NCBI GenBank assembly: GCA_016617855.1
Contig: JAECUM010006808.1
Coordinates: 1-64,000 of the forward strand
Length of the DNA: 64,000 nucleotides
Direction of reading: 5' to 3'
Source: Megalonaias nervosa
Lineage: Eukaryota > Mollusca > Bivalvia > Unionida > Unionidae
Positions 32,241-44,480 of this stretch are shown piece by piece (the stretch's first letter is position 1; the number at the start of each line of letters is the position of its first letter). The notes beneath the pieces were generated by a model. It saw nothing but the letters and a program-made list of their open reading frames with translations, was not told the DNA's origin and made no database searches. Position numbers and translations under genes: made by a program.

Positions 32241-32533
32241 ATTAATTTTAAATCGAACATTTCGTAAATGTTACATGAATTATTTATTCAAGTTTGTTCC
32301 ACGTTTGCCGTCTTTTCAACTTGTTATCACTAGATGCATTTCACTTCCAGTCACAATTGCATGCGCTGGAAACAGGTGTCTGCCATAGTTTGTGGTCAAC
32401 CTTCCTTTGTATTATTACTGACTGAAGTAGCATATCAAATTATAAAATATGACCGTGAGAAAGGTCCTCTTCTTGCAAAGTCCTTTAAGTTTTCGAGACA
32501 TACGCAGCACTTCAAATCATCTCAGTTTTCATG
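32192..32533 (+). other. 334-bp insertion in copy B flanked by CATG
   Basis: Copy A reads CAGTACATGGAATAAACTTTTCTC without interruption; copy B has 334 bp between two CATG tetranucleotides (32192-32195 and 32530-32533). It has no terminal inverted repeats or coding frame. It is either an insertion with a 4-bp duplication or a deletion in copy A by microhomology. Confidence 0.55.
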
Positions 32534-33821
32534 GAATAAACTTTTCTCATATATGTGTTACGCAAGGATGACCCAAAAATGAAACCAGCAAATTTACGGA
32601 AAGTAATTATGAATGTTCTATATTTCCTAGATGAGTTAACATGCTAATGAATATTGCCAAAGGACAAACTACAACGTTTTAAGATATAAAATTCTCTTAC
32701 TATATACCTACATCAAAAGGAAAATCACTGATGGGAAGAGCAAACCGGACCTGTAATCACATCATTTGACGCCTGTACACAGGTTCAACTTAAATATTTT
32801 CCTTCTGAACAAATACTATGGCCTGAATATTCTTCCTATTATTAGTACTGCTATCATTTTGTTATCTCTGAAATTTATATTCCACACAAGATTATTGTAT
32901 TCTGCACACTTTTGTTCATTCTATAAAATGATAACTGACATAAAATGTTCACCTATCTTTGTTATCTTCACCATGAGAACAAATTAAATTCACCACTGAT
33001 ACTGAGTTTACATATGACTGTAGGAAATACTAACCCTTTGATCGACCAGCTTGTATACGTTTGGTTTTTCAAGAGCGGTTCACAGTGAACAAAAAAAACC
33101 CCCAAATATAAATAAAACAAAAAATAATTGGTTTGGATAGTTTTTCAGCTTGTAAAGATAAAATAGTCAGCTTATGTGAGAACACTGTGATGAACAGGAA
33201 ATTAAAAGAAGACGTGAATTGCTATGCTTGGTGACAAATGAAGCTATACATCGCCTGCATTTACAGTCAGATGTTAGATATAATATGACCCATGGCCCTA
33301 ATGAAAACAGATGCAAGTGTTCTCTTCTCAATGACAATATATTTTCTTAAGTCACAGACAAATGGATGAAGATATCGAACTATACTTGTCTCACTGGCAG
33401 AGAAAGCTATTTACATTTCTGTTGCGATAACACTACAACTTTCCAACCATCCAGCAAACGAATTGCTTCGACCCTTTACTCTAATGATAAAAACACTGCC
33501 TTGATTTCGAATTAGACATACCGACACCTTAGAGTTAAATTGTCTGCATGACCGAAGTACTGACACAAGCGAGGTAAGAAATGTTTGCACATCGATTCAT
33601 GATATTCCTTGATCTAAACAATGCTTTCCGTATGAAGCAAAACTTTTACTTTGTATAGACTAACGCTCGCTGTATTTATATGACTGTCTGGTTAGGAAAC
33701 ACCTGAAAATGGAAGGCATGTATCCGTTACATACATAAATATAGGACATTTCCCGAGGAGGGGAATTTGAATGTCATTGTAAACAGGTGACCAATGAATA
33801 ATGATGACCGTTTTTTCAGGT

Positions 33822-33824
<3 letters not shown>

Positions 33825-33893
<69 letters not shown>
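33825..33893 (+). repeat. (TA)n microsatellite
   Basis: About 69 bp of TA dinucleotides in the intron of the copy B gene. Confidence 0.95.
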
Positions 33894-33895
<2 letters not shown>

Positions 33896-34531
33896 GTATG
33901 CGTTTATTGACTTACACATATATAACCAAACGGGTAAGAGTCATAATCCGTTTGAATGTCGAATCGAACACGTGCTGTGGGTAACGAGTACACTTATGTA
34001 TCATCCATCGGCACCCTAATTTACGTTATCTGTATCCAAGGATAGTTGCTTTGGTCTCTGTTCCGTACACAGGCATCAATTTATAATTATAATTTAAGGT
34101 ATATGCATGGCATTTCTAAATAGAATTCCACTGGGATATTGCTTAACACTGAATCCTAAACTGACAATGTCAAAGGTTTGTTTCTTGCTCAGAACGAATT
34201 ATATATGTATTCCAAACACGGGTTGAATGCTGCTTCGAACGAACTTTAACTCTGTAACATGATGGATTATGTATATCCGAAAGTGACAGTAAAAGCTGGT
34301 GATGCTGATAATGACGATGATGATGTGATGACAAAAGTCTTAGAACGTTGATGGTATGTGGTTTGTAAATTGTATTGCAGGTCCAGCTGGTCTTCCAGGG
34401 CCGATCGGTCCTAAAGGTGAACGTGGTCAAGATGGTCTCGAGGGTGTCAAGGGCGAACAGGGTCCCCCTGGTGCAATTGGTCAACTGGTCCAGAGGGTGA
34501 ACCTGGTTTGCCTGGTCTTCCTGGTCGTTGA

Positions 34532-37187
34532 TTACGACTATTGCGATTCCTCCTGACACAATTACTATTCCACCTACTACTCTCATCAGAATAAATGCAT
34601 TTAATATTTTTCATCTTGTGACTAGATTGTCTATAATAATTTGATAAGCTCTTTATTTATGGTATATTTTAACCCAACCGACTTCTACTGGGCCTTCTTT
34701 GTAGTAATATACAATTTATATGAAGGGACGTCTTCGTCTTGACTATGATTTTAGGCTTTCGCTAATGCAGTAATGTACAGAAATATGCTTATCACCCTTT
34801 TGTAGTGTGAGAAATTGACTAAATTATCTCTGTGTTGGAATTAAAAACTAAACATCTGCATCCAAAGTTTGCGTTCCTGCGTTTTATCTTTTCATCTGTT
34901 TTTTTGTTTGTTTTCTTATCTTTTTCCGTTCTATTTCATGTATCCCAATAGTGCAGGTGGAGGTATGCAATACTACAAGCATTAATCACATTTATAAAGT
35001 AGCAAAATCATTCTTTATAGTTTCAAGCCAGATGGCTCCTTCTGGAATGAGTGGTATTAATAGCTGTGCACAACAGCACTTCATGCTTGAGATATGCACA
35101 TTCAAGCGATATCACTCATCCCTGCTCTTCCTTGATGAAGTCTAGGACATATGTAAACAATCAAACGAATTGAGATATTCACATATTTAACAAAGTTTGG
35201 ATAGCTAGTTGGATTTAATGCAAAGTTTAGCTGTTATGTGCAAATAATTGAAAACGCATTTCATTTTATACCGGTCCAATGAATAACGATTTTTTAAACT
35301 AAATGCCAAAGACGATTTCTCTACATTTCGTTTATCCCTAGTTCTTTCAGTCTACCATCTTACCTACCTACTTAAGTATGTACCTTTCCTTTCAAATTTC
35401 TCTCTTGACCCTAGTCATCAAGGTATGTATAACATGAATCCTCACTGACCATGAAGAAATTGAAAAAGTAAGAAATGTCAAGAACCTAAATCAACTTGTT
35501 TTGCCGAGGTTTTTGGCTGACTGATTTAAAGTTTAACCAGAGGAAAAGAACGTCACCTCCGTGATTTCATTCGGCCTTGTAAGCCCATTGCCACATTAGT
35601 CGTTGAATTGAGAAAAGCAGGACACTATTAGTCGACTTTGGTTCAAAACTATATAAAAAGCACTATACAACTTATATATCTGAGACTTTATGTTGAATTT
35701 GTTATATAACACGAAATTTGGAAAATAGAGTGCCACACACGTTTCAAAAAGAATAATAATTTTCAAGACAAAGTTCAATTTTCGTGAAATATATCTTCTG
35801 GAGCGACGTACGTCATATAATACTGTGCGAAAAGAAATGAATTCCCGAGTTTATGTAACATTGTTTCCTACTCAATCGGACATGCAGACATCAATGTAAC
35901 TATTTTATAGGAATCCCTGTTCCTTACAACTCTTTAGCACATACACATCGAACTTCCTTTAACGAACCTTTAACTCGACTTTTTCATGTCTCAGACTCCT
36001 AATAAAGAAACCGTCTCTACCAATTAAGCTGGAAGAACAAGTGGAAGGAGCTCTTCTCCTAAAGTTCAACACTTTGTTGTTGTTGTTGTCTTTCCTAATT
36101 CACAGCATTGGATCCTATTATTTTCTAACTCAACAACAGCAGACTGATCTCTTGCAAATAAATCTGAATCATAAGAAATATGAACAAGTGAATTGTTGGC
36201 AACGCGATCTGTATAGGTGGGTGCCCAGACTATCGATGAAGACGTTCGGAAACATATAGGTACCTTGGCAAAAACGCATTTCACAATTTAGAAATCTTCG
36301 TCTTTGAATAGTGAATTAGAATCCAAAGTTTCTGGTGTGAAGAGAAAATGGATACATTACAATTCTTATATCTCCCAAACCTTCGAATTATCCCTAAACT
36401 AGAAGATTTCAGGTACCATTTTTCTATGATAGATTCTTTGGGGATATTTCAAGATTTGGACCACTTCGGAAGACTATCTAACGAAGTATCTAAATTGAAT
36501 GAATAACCAGCACTAGTCCAATAAATTTCGAGCTAGAAATGGTATGGGATATATCCATTTCTTAGATATTGTAATCTTTCATGGATAGAAGGGCAAGAAT
36601 ATGGAGACGTGTGTTTTGCAAGGAAACTGAAACATCAATTGCTACGTAGAAAGTTGTTTTCTCCCAAGTGATTTGTTTAAATTTCTATAGGAGAAAATTT
36701 GTTTTCACCTATGTCATGCGTTTAGGAGCATTGTTAAATTCCATTCACTGCTGTTCGGTCTAATTACCAACATTGAACAAGACTTTTTCCACAACATTTT
36801 TTTGCAATCTGTAGTAAAGATCAGCTGAGTGTGATTGGTATGATACAAAATCTGTCTATCTAACAGGTATAGGAAAAAAGAGAAAATGTTATTGACTACA
36901 CTCTAAGAACCTTAAATTAATTTTGAAATTGCACCGATGTTGAAACTTTGCAAAGGACTGGTGCCACTTTATCATTTCTTTTAAATATCTGTTACTTAAG
37001 AAGGTAAAATGTTCTGTGCAGCAGACATTCAAGGGAAGAATGTGTCATGATAATATTGCAGAAGGATGCTGAAGACAAATCTATGATATACTTACATATA
37101 AAGTAATTTTTGATACATATTCTATGCTTGTCCATACCGGCTTTCACTCCCGGATTACTCAATCTGTGACTTTCATCGAGTAAAATA
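34532..37187 (+). other. 3' flank of copy B gene, noncoding
   Basis: Aligns with copy A 21333-22990 and 24190-25222. No other gene. Short frames are not conserved between copies. Confidence 0.45.
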
Positions 37188-37552
37188 TGGCTGTTTAATT
37201 ATTTTAAATAATGGAAACTTGTTTCTTACCTTTTATTTGATATTCTTGATTTCTATAATGTGCAAATTGCTCAGGAACTTTTAAATACCAACCAGTTTGC
37301 GCACTGACCATCCCCTTTCTTACCTATTTGTCTTGTATTACATTCTTTTTGCTTGGGTCTCATTATTTCCGGCTGTGCGTTTAATAGTTCTTCAGTTTAA
37401 TTTGGACACATGTCAAAATCAAATTTTGTTGACAGCATGAACAGAACTTATTTAATCTATAAATTTTCTTTCATTTTGCATAGTAAATAACATTTTTTTG
37501 CTCTCTTGAGTAAATCATGTCTCTGCATGACTTCCATGTTCATTAAACATCG

Positions 37553-37602
<50 letters not shown>

Positions 37603-38690
37603 AGAAGAAGAAGAAGAAATGGAGATGTTATATAGATTAAAAGAATAAGAAATGAAGTCGGAGCGCACTGACCCAGTTACGTTCAGGTTTTGATGTTAGT
37701 GGAAAGATGAGTAGCACCGCCATTCAGAAAAAAGTTTATAAATCATTTCCTCATTTTGAGAAAATTGCTTAAAATTTCAAATGTCATTAAGATCATGCGA
37801 AGGTTTTATTAATATGTACTTATCGCCAAAGCTCGTGAAGATTACGCTTCTCTGTTAGTACGACAAAAAGTGTTAAGTATGAGGTTATGGAATGTCTTAA
37901 ACGGATACGAGTTGGTGACGGAGATTAACATCACATATACTAAAGTTGTCATAATTAGCATTAACGGTGCTACATTTCAAATTTGTCAAATTTATCTTAC
38001 CATTACTTGGTTTTCATCGCTATTAAAGTTGTCAAATTAACATTTTCGGTACTTGTTTTCATCGCTGTTACTGCATCCAAAATTAACATTACCGGTACTT
38101 AGCAATACTGCAGCTGATACCGCTACTTCTGTTATTATAATTACTACATGTATTCCAGAACCCGTCCTGATAGACCACCCCTTCTGCCCTAAAAATATAA
38201 TCCATCAGGAAAGGTGGTCTCTAATGAGAGGTCATATCTTTGTCTATTCAAGAAATATATGCTTTGGGAACCTGGTCATTCAAGATAGGTGATTTCTCAC
38301 CGAAGTGGTTTTGAAGACGTTACTGTATTACTCTTCCCCTGAATTTGAACAACCTTATCCATTTCTGGAGGCAGGCGAATAACTTATTCGTTTCGAAAAG
38401 ATACTCAGAGGTAACGGTAGTGTTACTCCCTAAACTGTCAAGATTGTGGCAGATGAATATTCAGTTAATCGTGCAAATACTGCTCCTCATAAAAAGATAC
38501 AAACTGAACACAACACTCCATGACGATTCAGGCATTGATGAATTACCTGCACTTTAAGGTTTTAATGTTATTTCTGAAATAATGAAATAAAAATAAACAA
38601 AAAAACCCCAAAACCCCAAACCCTCTCCTCCCAAAAAATAAGCAAAAATAAACAAAAGAACCAAAGAAACGAAAAACAAAAAACAAAGAA
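37188..38690. other. Noncoding; contains (GA)n(GAA)n at 37557-37618
   Basis: No supported gene. A GA array passing into GAA triplets is the only structured feature. Confidence 0.5.
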
Positions 38691-38709
38691 CAAAATCGCT
38701 GTTGTGTGG

Positions 38710-38998
38710 CGGGGGTGGGTAGCGATTAGTCTATAATTCCATCCGTGTTAGATTTTTCACGCTTCGATTGATAAGGGTTCCTAATTGCAATAAATGTAAC
38801 CATTGCTTTTAGTGACAACACATTGAATGAAAAGTGCAACTCGTCACTTGACACGAGTTGGATTATCTAACAGTGTAAATTGTGTGTGAGTGTTTGTGCG
38901 TGTGACGTGGGTGAGGAGCAATTAGTCTATAATTCCATCTGCCAAAAGGTGTTAGATTTTTCAGATGTTGTTTAATAAGGGTAGATAATTAGGCTCCA
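38710..38998 (+). repeat. Two diverged direct repeats, about 205 bp apart
   Basis: TTAGTCTATAATTCCATC ... GTTAGATTTTTCA is present at about 38728-38760 and again at about 38921-38962, with flanking GTGGGT/GAGCAATTAG similarity. This looks like an old local duplication. Confidence 0.6.
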
Positions 38999-40102
38999 CC
39001 AGCTTAGAGCGAGAATTGTTCAAGTTAAACATACTCGAGACACAAGGAAAACACTTTTAATGTGGAATAGTTACCAATCAATGCAATTCCAATTTTGCAT
39101 CATTTTCATATGAACTCTGAGGAATCAAAGTAAATGTATTTTGGCATATATTTTACTTAAAAAAACTGCCTTCTATATATATTCTGTATGTTTAAATGGA
39201 ACAGCCCGAAGATGAGTGGCATACAGCTAACTTTTGTTCAATTATTAGAAAATAGAAGCAAAATCTGTTTATTTGAAAAGTTAATGCAATAAAGATTTTC
39301 CATTGCGAGTCTGATAAAACTTAATCTACTGTTTTCAATACAAAGGCTTTTGAAATTTTCGAACCAAACATTTTTAATACTGATATCTCAATTGTATCAC
39401 TTATCATGACTGTAAATATAAATATCTTAAGGTAGGGTAAGGTTTTCTTTAAAGATCTGTGTTGCAATTTTTAGACACTGAAAATATACCACAATAGACG
39501 ACTTTCTAATCCACTTGGCAGTATTTAAAAAGAATGGAGAAGAAATGATAACCTATTGACATTCTAACGTTCAGACCATTAGATCCAAATAATTGATATA
39601 AAATGTCATTTGCTTAATTTAAATTATTTTTGTACACAGTAAAGCCGGATGTTCAAAATTCCATTTGCCCTATTTAAGTTATGTCCTAAAAGCCGTTCTA
39701 CTCCAATCAGTTGTAATTATATATCTATCACATGATTGCTTCAAAGCATTTGGTCTAAATGATCTGCCGAAGATGAAGGCAACCTATAAAGCAAAAAGTT
39801 TTGAACAAAATATATTACTTAAGAAAAAAAAAATGCGTTTGTTATGATGCATTATTGACACTGCTAAACAGATCAGCCAGCTGACAGATAATTGCCCGTT
39901 AGTTTTGTATAGCATAATATTTTCATATCCTTCAAATGTTGGTAATATTACACTCATTTTATGCTTGCGAAAATGTTCAGATTTACAAAAACTTTGATTT
40001 CTTTCTCCATAATTAGGTAATTGCACGATAAAGGGTTGTGAAGGTGATGCAGAGAAATAAATTATTAGTATCTCAGAAAATACACTCGACGACTTATGGA
40101 AA

Positions 40103-40106
<4 letters not shown>
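38999..40106. other. Noncoding, nothing recognised
   Basis: AT-rich unique-looking DNA without a credible coding frame or repeat. Confidence 0.4.
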
Positions 40107-40173
<67 letters not shown>

Positions 40174-40319
40174 CTTCAATTCAAAAGTGTTCTGAAACCG
40201 CTACGGTTGAGAGAAATAATTAGAAAACACTGTGCAAATGTTAGAATTATCAACTTAGCTGGCACATTATTCGTACGGATAATTTGCACTTCTCTATGAC
40301 CTCCCGACTGTGTGTGTGC

Positions 40320-40386
<67 letters not shown>

Positions 40387-40390
40387 TGTA
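40107..40390 (+). repeat. (CT)n and (TG)n microsatellites
   Basis: CT repeats at 40107-40171 and TG repeats at about 40309-40378. Frames through them are artefacts. Confidence 0.95.
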
Positions 40391-40631
40391 TTTTCAACAT
40401 TTGATATTAGCAAGTGGAGAATGAGAAAATATCTGAAATAGTTATTTTTGGATTGAATTGAAGCTATGATATCTATAATGTTACGCAGATAAGTCAGGGA
40501 TTTTGCTAGGGTGATTGGGAATGAGACGTGGGCCCTATATATATATTGTGCGTGTGTGTGTGGAAGAAATGAGTAGGAGTAAATCAATACCATTTGGAAG
40601 TCTGTAAGATATTGAATGTGTATGATTTAGA

Positions 40632-40775
40632 TTTTTAACGTAGCTTGAGCAATTTTTCAGTCAAATCGCTACCATGTATGCAGTGTGGAAGTTTATAATG
40701 ATGTCTAGCACTAGGGCATCACGCCGCAGACATTTAGCATAATGTCCACCCAATCACATTATACTGACACTTCTG
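40632..40775 (-). mobile_element. Partial SINE copy (tail half)
   Basis: TTTTTAACGTAGCTTGAGCAATTTTTCAGTC and the following GTCTAGCACTAGGGCATCACGCCGCAGACAT repeat the 3' half of the complete SINE that follows at 40848, in the same minus orientation. It is older and more diverged. Confidence 0.7.
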
Positions 40776-40834
40776 ACATAGGTCAGTTCATGGTCCTTGT
40801 TTACTTTTATAAACATGCTGCTCAGAAACATCTT

Positions 40835-41190
40835 TATTATATTTTGTGATGTGATGTGATGTGATGTGATTATGATTTTTAACGTAGCTTTAACAATTTT
40901 TCAGTCACATCACTACGATGTCTGCAGTGTGGCAGTTTATAGTGATGTCTAGCACTGGGGCATCATGCCGCAGACATGTAGCATGATGTCCCACCCAGTC
41001 ACATTATCCTGACACCAGGCCGACCAGTCCTAACACTAACCTCTTAATGCTGAGCGCCAAGCGAGGCAGCTGTTAGTACCATTTTTGTAAGTCTTTGGTA
41101 TGACTCGACCGGGGATCGAACCCACGACCTCCCGCATCCGAGGCGGACGCTCTAACCACTAGGCCACCGGAGCGGTATATTATATTTTGT
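40835..41190 (-). mobile_element. Full-length tRNA-derived SINE with 13-bp target-site duplication
   Basis: The minus strand starts at about 41177 with a tRNA-like head (A box TGGCCTAGTGGTTAGAGC, B box GGTTCGATCCC), then a body with GAGTCATACCAAAGAC, and ends in an (ATCAC)n tail at 40848-40872. The 13-mer TATTATATTTTGT flanks it at 40835-40847 and 41178-41190. Length is about 330 bp. The intact promoter boxes and perfect duplication suggest a fairly young insertion. Confidence 0.85.
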
Positions 41191-42420
41191 AGATTTTCTT
41201 TTCTTTATACGTCACAAAAGAATTTATATTAACGTCTGAAACATTGCTTAAGGAATTCACCACAATACTTTCAAGGAATTTCCAGATTATCCATGAGAGA
41301 TAACTACTAACAGGTCTAATCAGCTCCCTAAATGTGAGTTCTCTCCCCAACACTGAAAGTTTGACCCAAATTTGCCAATTGATCTATACCTTCTTGCCAA
41401 TTTTAGTCCCCAAAAAATCAGCATAGATACAGCAAGAGTAACAGAAGGGTGCTGAAAGGATGAACTCCACATGTGCATCGAGACATGCCCATTTTTGTTG
41501 GCAAGTTCGATGAGCTAAACATACATAAGGTGCATAAAGATAATTATACTATATACAAGCTGAAGGCTTTTTAAAAGCACCGATTTCTATCATTTAAACA
41601 TAATGTTTACTTATGAACACAAATCCATTCCCCAAAGGAGGCAAAAATATGGATAGTCTACTTACAAAGACTGGAATGGAGGATTGATGACGAGGAATGT
41701 TATTTAGATGAATAAGATTCAAGCATTAAAGTTTGGTAACAATAACCTAGTTTTGAAAGATTAGGAAAGTAGTAGGTCAAATAGGTCTAAGATTTTGAGG
41801 GTGAAATAAACAGATAGTTGAGAATAAAGAGTCACTGAAGATGTTGATTGACTGCCTTCTGATACATTGGTTGCAGGTGGAATAGCTACTAAGACACTGA
41901 GGGTGTAATGAACATATTGTTGAAAATTAAATTTACTTAAGCGTAAAAGCTAGATCACAATTTCCTAGTTTCTATACAGCTGCATTATTCTTCTTGAGAT
42001 GCAGTGACACACCAGTTTAGGTTCCAACCTGTTGAGAGCGTAATGAATGATAGAACTTTTACGAATGAACACAAGCAAATCGGCAAAATGCTATGTCTCC
42101 TTCGAACTGTCTTGGTGGCGATCATACAAAGCCATCAGAAAGGACTCCCCACCCCACCCAAAACCAACAATAGTTATTACAAAAGTAAAATGTACTTAAG
42201 TTTACAATTTTTTACCCAGTGAAAATAAACTTTAACCTATTGATTGCTGACTCAATAAAGACCCCCCCCCCCCCGCCCTCAAATGAAATGAAACTCTGAA
42301 GTTGATAAAAAGTTGGTGCAGGAAACTTGTAAGCGTATAGTAATTTTATCTCGCTGACCATGGCCTTATGAACTCAAGAATCTATAGGGAGGTGCTTCTG
42401 CCCAAGTGTAGGTTGCCTGT
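41191..42420. other. Noncoding, one poly-C tract
   Basis: No supported gene. A C-run at 42258-42276 is the only simple feature. Confidence 0.4.
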
Positions 42421-43130
42421 TGTTACGACTCTATGGTCTTAAAGTAAGTAACTGAGAAGAGCAAAAAACCAACAAGTCTATTAAAAGTCTAAAAATAATG
42501 TATTTCCCTAGAATACAAAGTGAAAATGTAAAAACGAACTTACAGTAAGGTGAATTAAATCCAAAATTGTTCAGAATGTTCTATCACCGATCCTAATGAA
42601 TAAAGTTCCTACTGAATTACAATGGTATTCCAAATAAGTTCTATTGTTGAGAATGTTGGTGTGTCTGTAATTCTGAACGTGGTAATGTGCCAATGGCCTG
42701 ATTTATCATGATGTGCTAAAAGTCTTCTGATGTATCTCAATATTATAGTCCACAAATGGTCTTGTCTGAAGTCACTATAATTCCAAATTAATGTTCCAGT
42801 CCAAGAATATTACAGATGAACACTTTGTATTTCCAGTGAATAATAATTTGAATGCGTAATTCCAATAAATGAAATATTGAACACAAAAATAAGACTAATT
42901 CTGCCCCAGATGTTAAATATAAGAAGTAATCTTGCACGTGAACAAGATTATATAAACATCAGAAACAAAAAGGTAAACCAGGATGAATGTCAAAAGTTCA
43001 TTTCTAGGAAATTTTAATTGGACAAGAAAATGAAACCTGTTACTAAAATTATAATAAAGAACATGATAAGCATCAGGTACTACAGGTTTATCCATGGGAA
43101 ATACACATGTGCTACATCCAATCCGAAATA
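42421..43130 (+). mobile_element. Diverged LTR copy, same family as the solo LTR at 16550
   Basis: Starts TGTTACGACTC and shares AGTAACTGAGAAGAGCAAA, AATACAAAGTGAAAATG and AACTTACAGTAAGGTGAATT blocks with the reverse complement of 16550-17474 and with 52166. The right end is approximate. No coding region is associated. Confidence 0.6.
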
Positions 43131-44154
43131 AGCATGTGTATTTCTGCTGCTATTGATTCTAATATTTAATCTATGAAAACACCGTGTTATGCCAATTAAA
43201 CGTTGCTCATTGTATTGTAGCAAAGAAAGATCAACTACTGCGGTTTAAGTCGAGAATGAAAACAAAGAACTAAGTTTATCTTATAAAGAAAGGTAAATCA
43301 ATTACAAATTTACCAAGACAATGCAATGTATTTATGCTTAGCACATCAAAGCTTTAGCTGATGCTGATTACCTGAACAGGACCATGGTGCGTCAATGAAA
43401 TGGTCTTCAAAGTAAAGTCCCGAAGAGATATCAAATACTGTAATCTACGATTAGAGATAGAAACCAAATTTACTTTTAAAAGGTATTTGGCAATTTCATA
43501 AATTAACTTAACTATTCTGTTTCACAATATGTTTCAATTATACCGCAGAAAACAGTCACGAAAAAGACATCTCTTAATGTGCCCTGGGAACATTAATCCT
43601 AGTTGAATTCTAAATAATATATTTAAATTCAAGCATGAATAATAAAATTAATGAATGAAGTAAAATTTAATAGATCAACAGTTATCAAATTTTAATGTTG
43701 TGTATAATAATTAAATTTTATTCTGCTGCAATGCGGTACTCAGTAGCATGTGCATATACTTCACGTCGAGACAAAGAGCAAACAGAGTTATGTAAAATGC
43801 AATGAGTTCCTGAACTTAAAGCAAATGAAGAATGAGATATTCAAGTTTTCTAAGCATGTTAAAATTCTTTAATGAACAATTTAGTTATAATGCAACCAAG
43901 CGTGACATAATTTTATAGGCAGATTCAGTGTCCTGATCCATTTGCCAGATCGTGCTGAAAAATCCCCATGATATTAAGTCAAATAAATGCGCAATAACCA
44001 AACCAAAACACGATCGTTCTTCCTAAGGTAAAACCTCTTTTTATTCCATCAAGGCCTTCAAACGTTATTGAGTGGAAATGTGATGTAGTTGGCTGGATAG
44101 GATACATACATGCTGACATGATGTGATGTCAGGGTATTCAGAGACATGGACAAT
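43131..44154. other. Noncoding, nothing recognised
   Basis: AT-rich sequence without a credible gene or repeat I can name. Confidence 0.35.
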
Positions 44155-44480
44155 GCTATTCATGTTAGAGGACAGACAGGTATGTTTAATACCGTAGACG
44201 TTAGGGGATGGCAAACATGACTGATGCTATTCATGTTAGGGGATACACAGACAGGGATAACGCTATTCATGTTAGTGGACAGACAGACATGGATAATGCT
44301 ATTCATGTTAGGGGATGCACATATATGGATAATGCTATTCATGTTAGGGGATACACAGATATGGATAATGTTGTTCGTTGATGGGATGAACAGACAAAGA
44401 TAATACCATTCATGCTAGGGGAGAGACAGACATGGATAATGTTAGCTATGTTAGGATATAGGCAGACATACATAATGATA
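44155..44480 (+). repeat. 36-bp minisatellite, about 9 units
   Basis: TATTCATGTTAGGGGAT-type blocks recur at about 44230, 44266, 44302, 44338, 44374, 44410 and 44446, exactly 36 bp apart, with diverged units before 44230. Because 36 is divisible by three, the minus strand shows repeated MNSIIHVC-like peptides, which I regard as a by-product. Confidence 0.85.

Larger units (their letters stand above)
31769..34531 (+). pseudogene. Secreted short collagen-like protein, copy B
   Basis: Exon 1 (31769-31835) encodes a textbook signal peptide, MKKLFALLLLVALLGLIAAQ, then QP plus the first base of a Gly codon before a perfect GTAAGT donor. The collagen exon (34381-34531) follows a TTGTATTGCAG acceptor and, joined in phase 1, gives uninterrupted Gly-X-Y triplets (GPAGLPGPIGPKGERGQDG and on) for about 33 residues. 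A one-base indel near 34480 then shifts the frame, and the triplets resume to GLPGLPGR and a TGA at 34529-34531. The intron is about 2.5 kb. The product would be a secreted peptide with a short collagen helix. If the indel is a sequencing error, this copy is functional. Confidence 0.6.

Noticed and set aside
41110..41177. Functional tRNA gene
   Set aside because: A tRNA-like head is present but is continuous with a SINE body and tail flanked by a target duplication.
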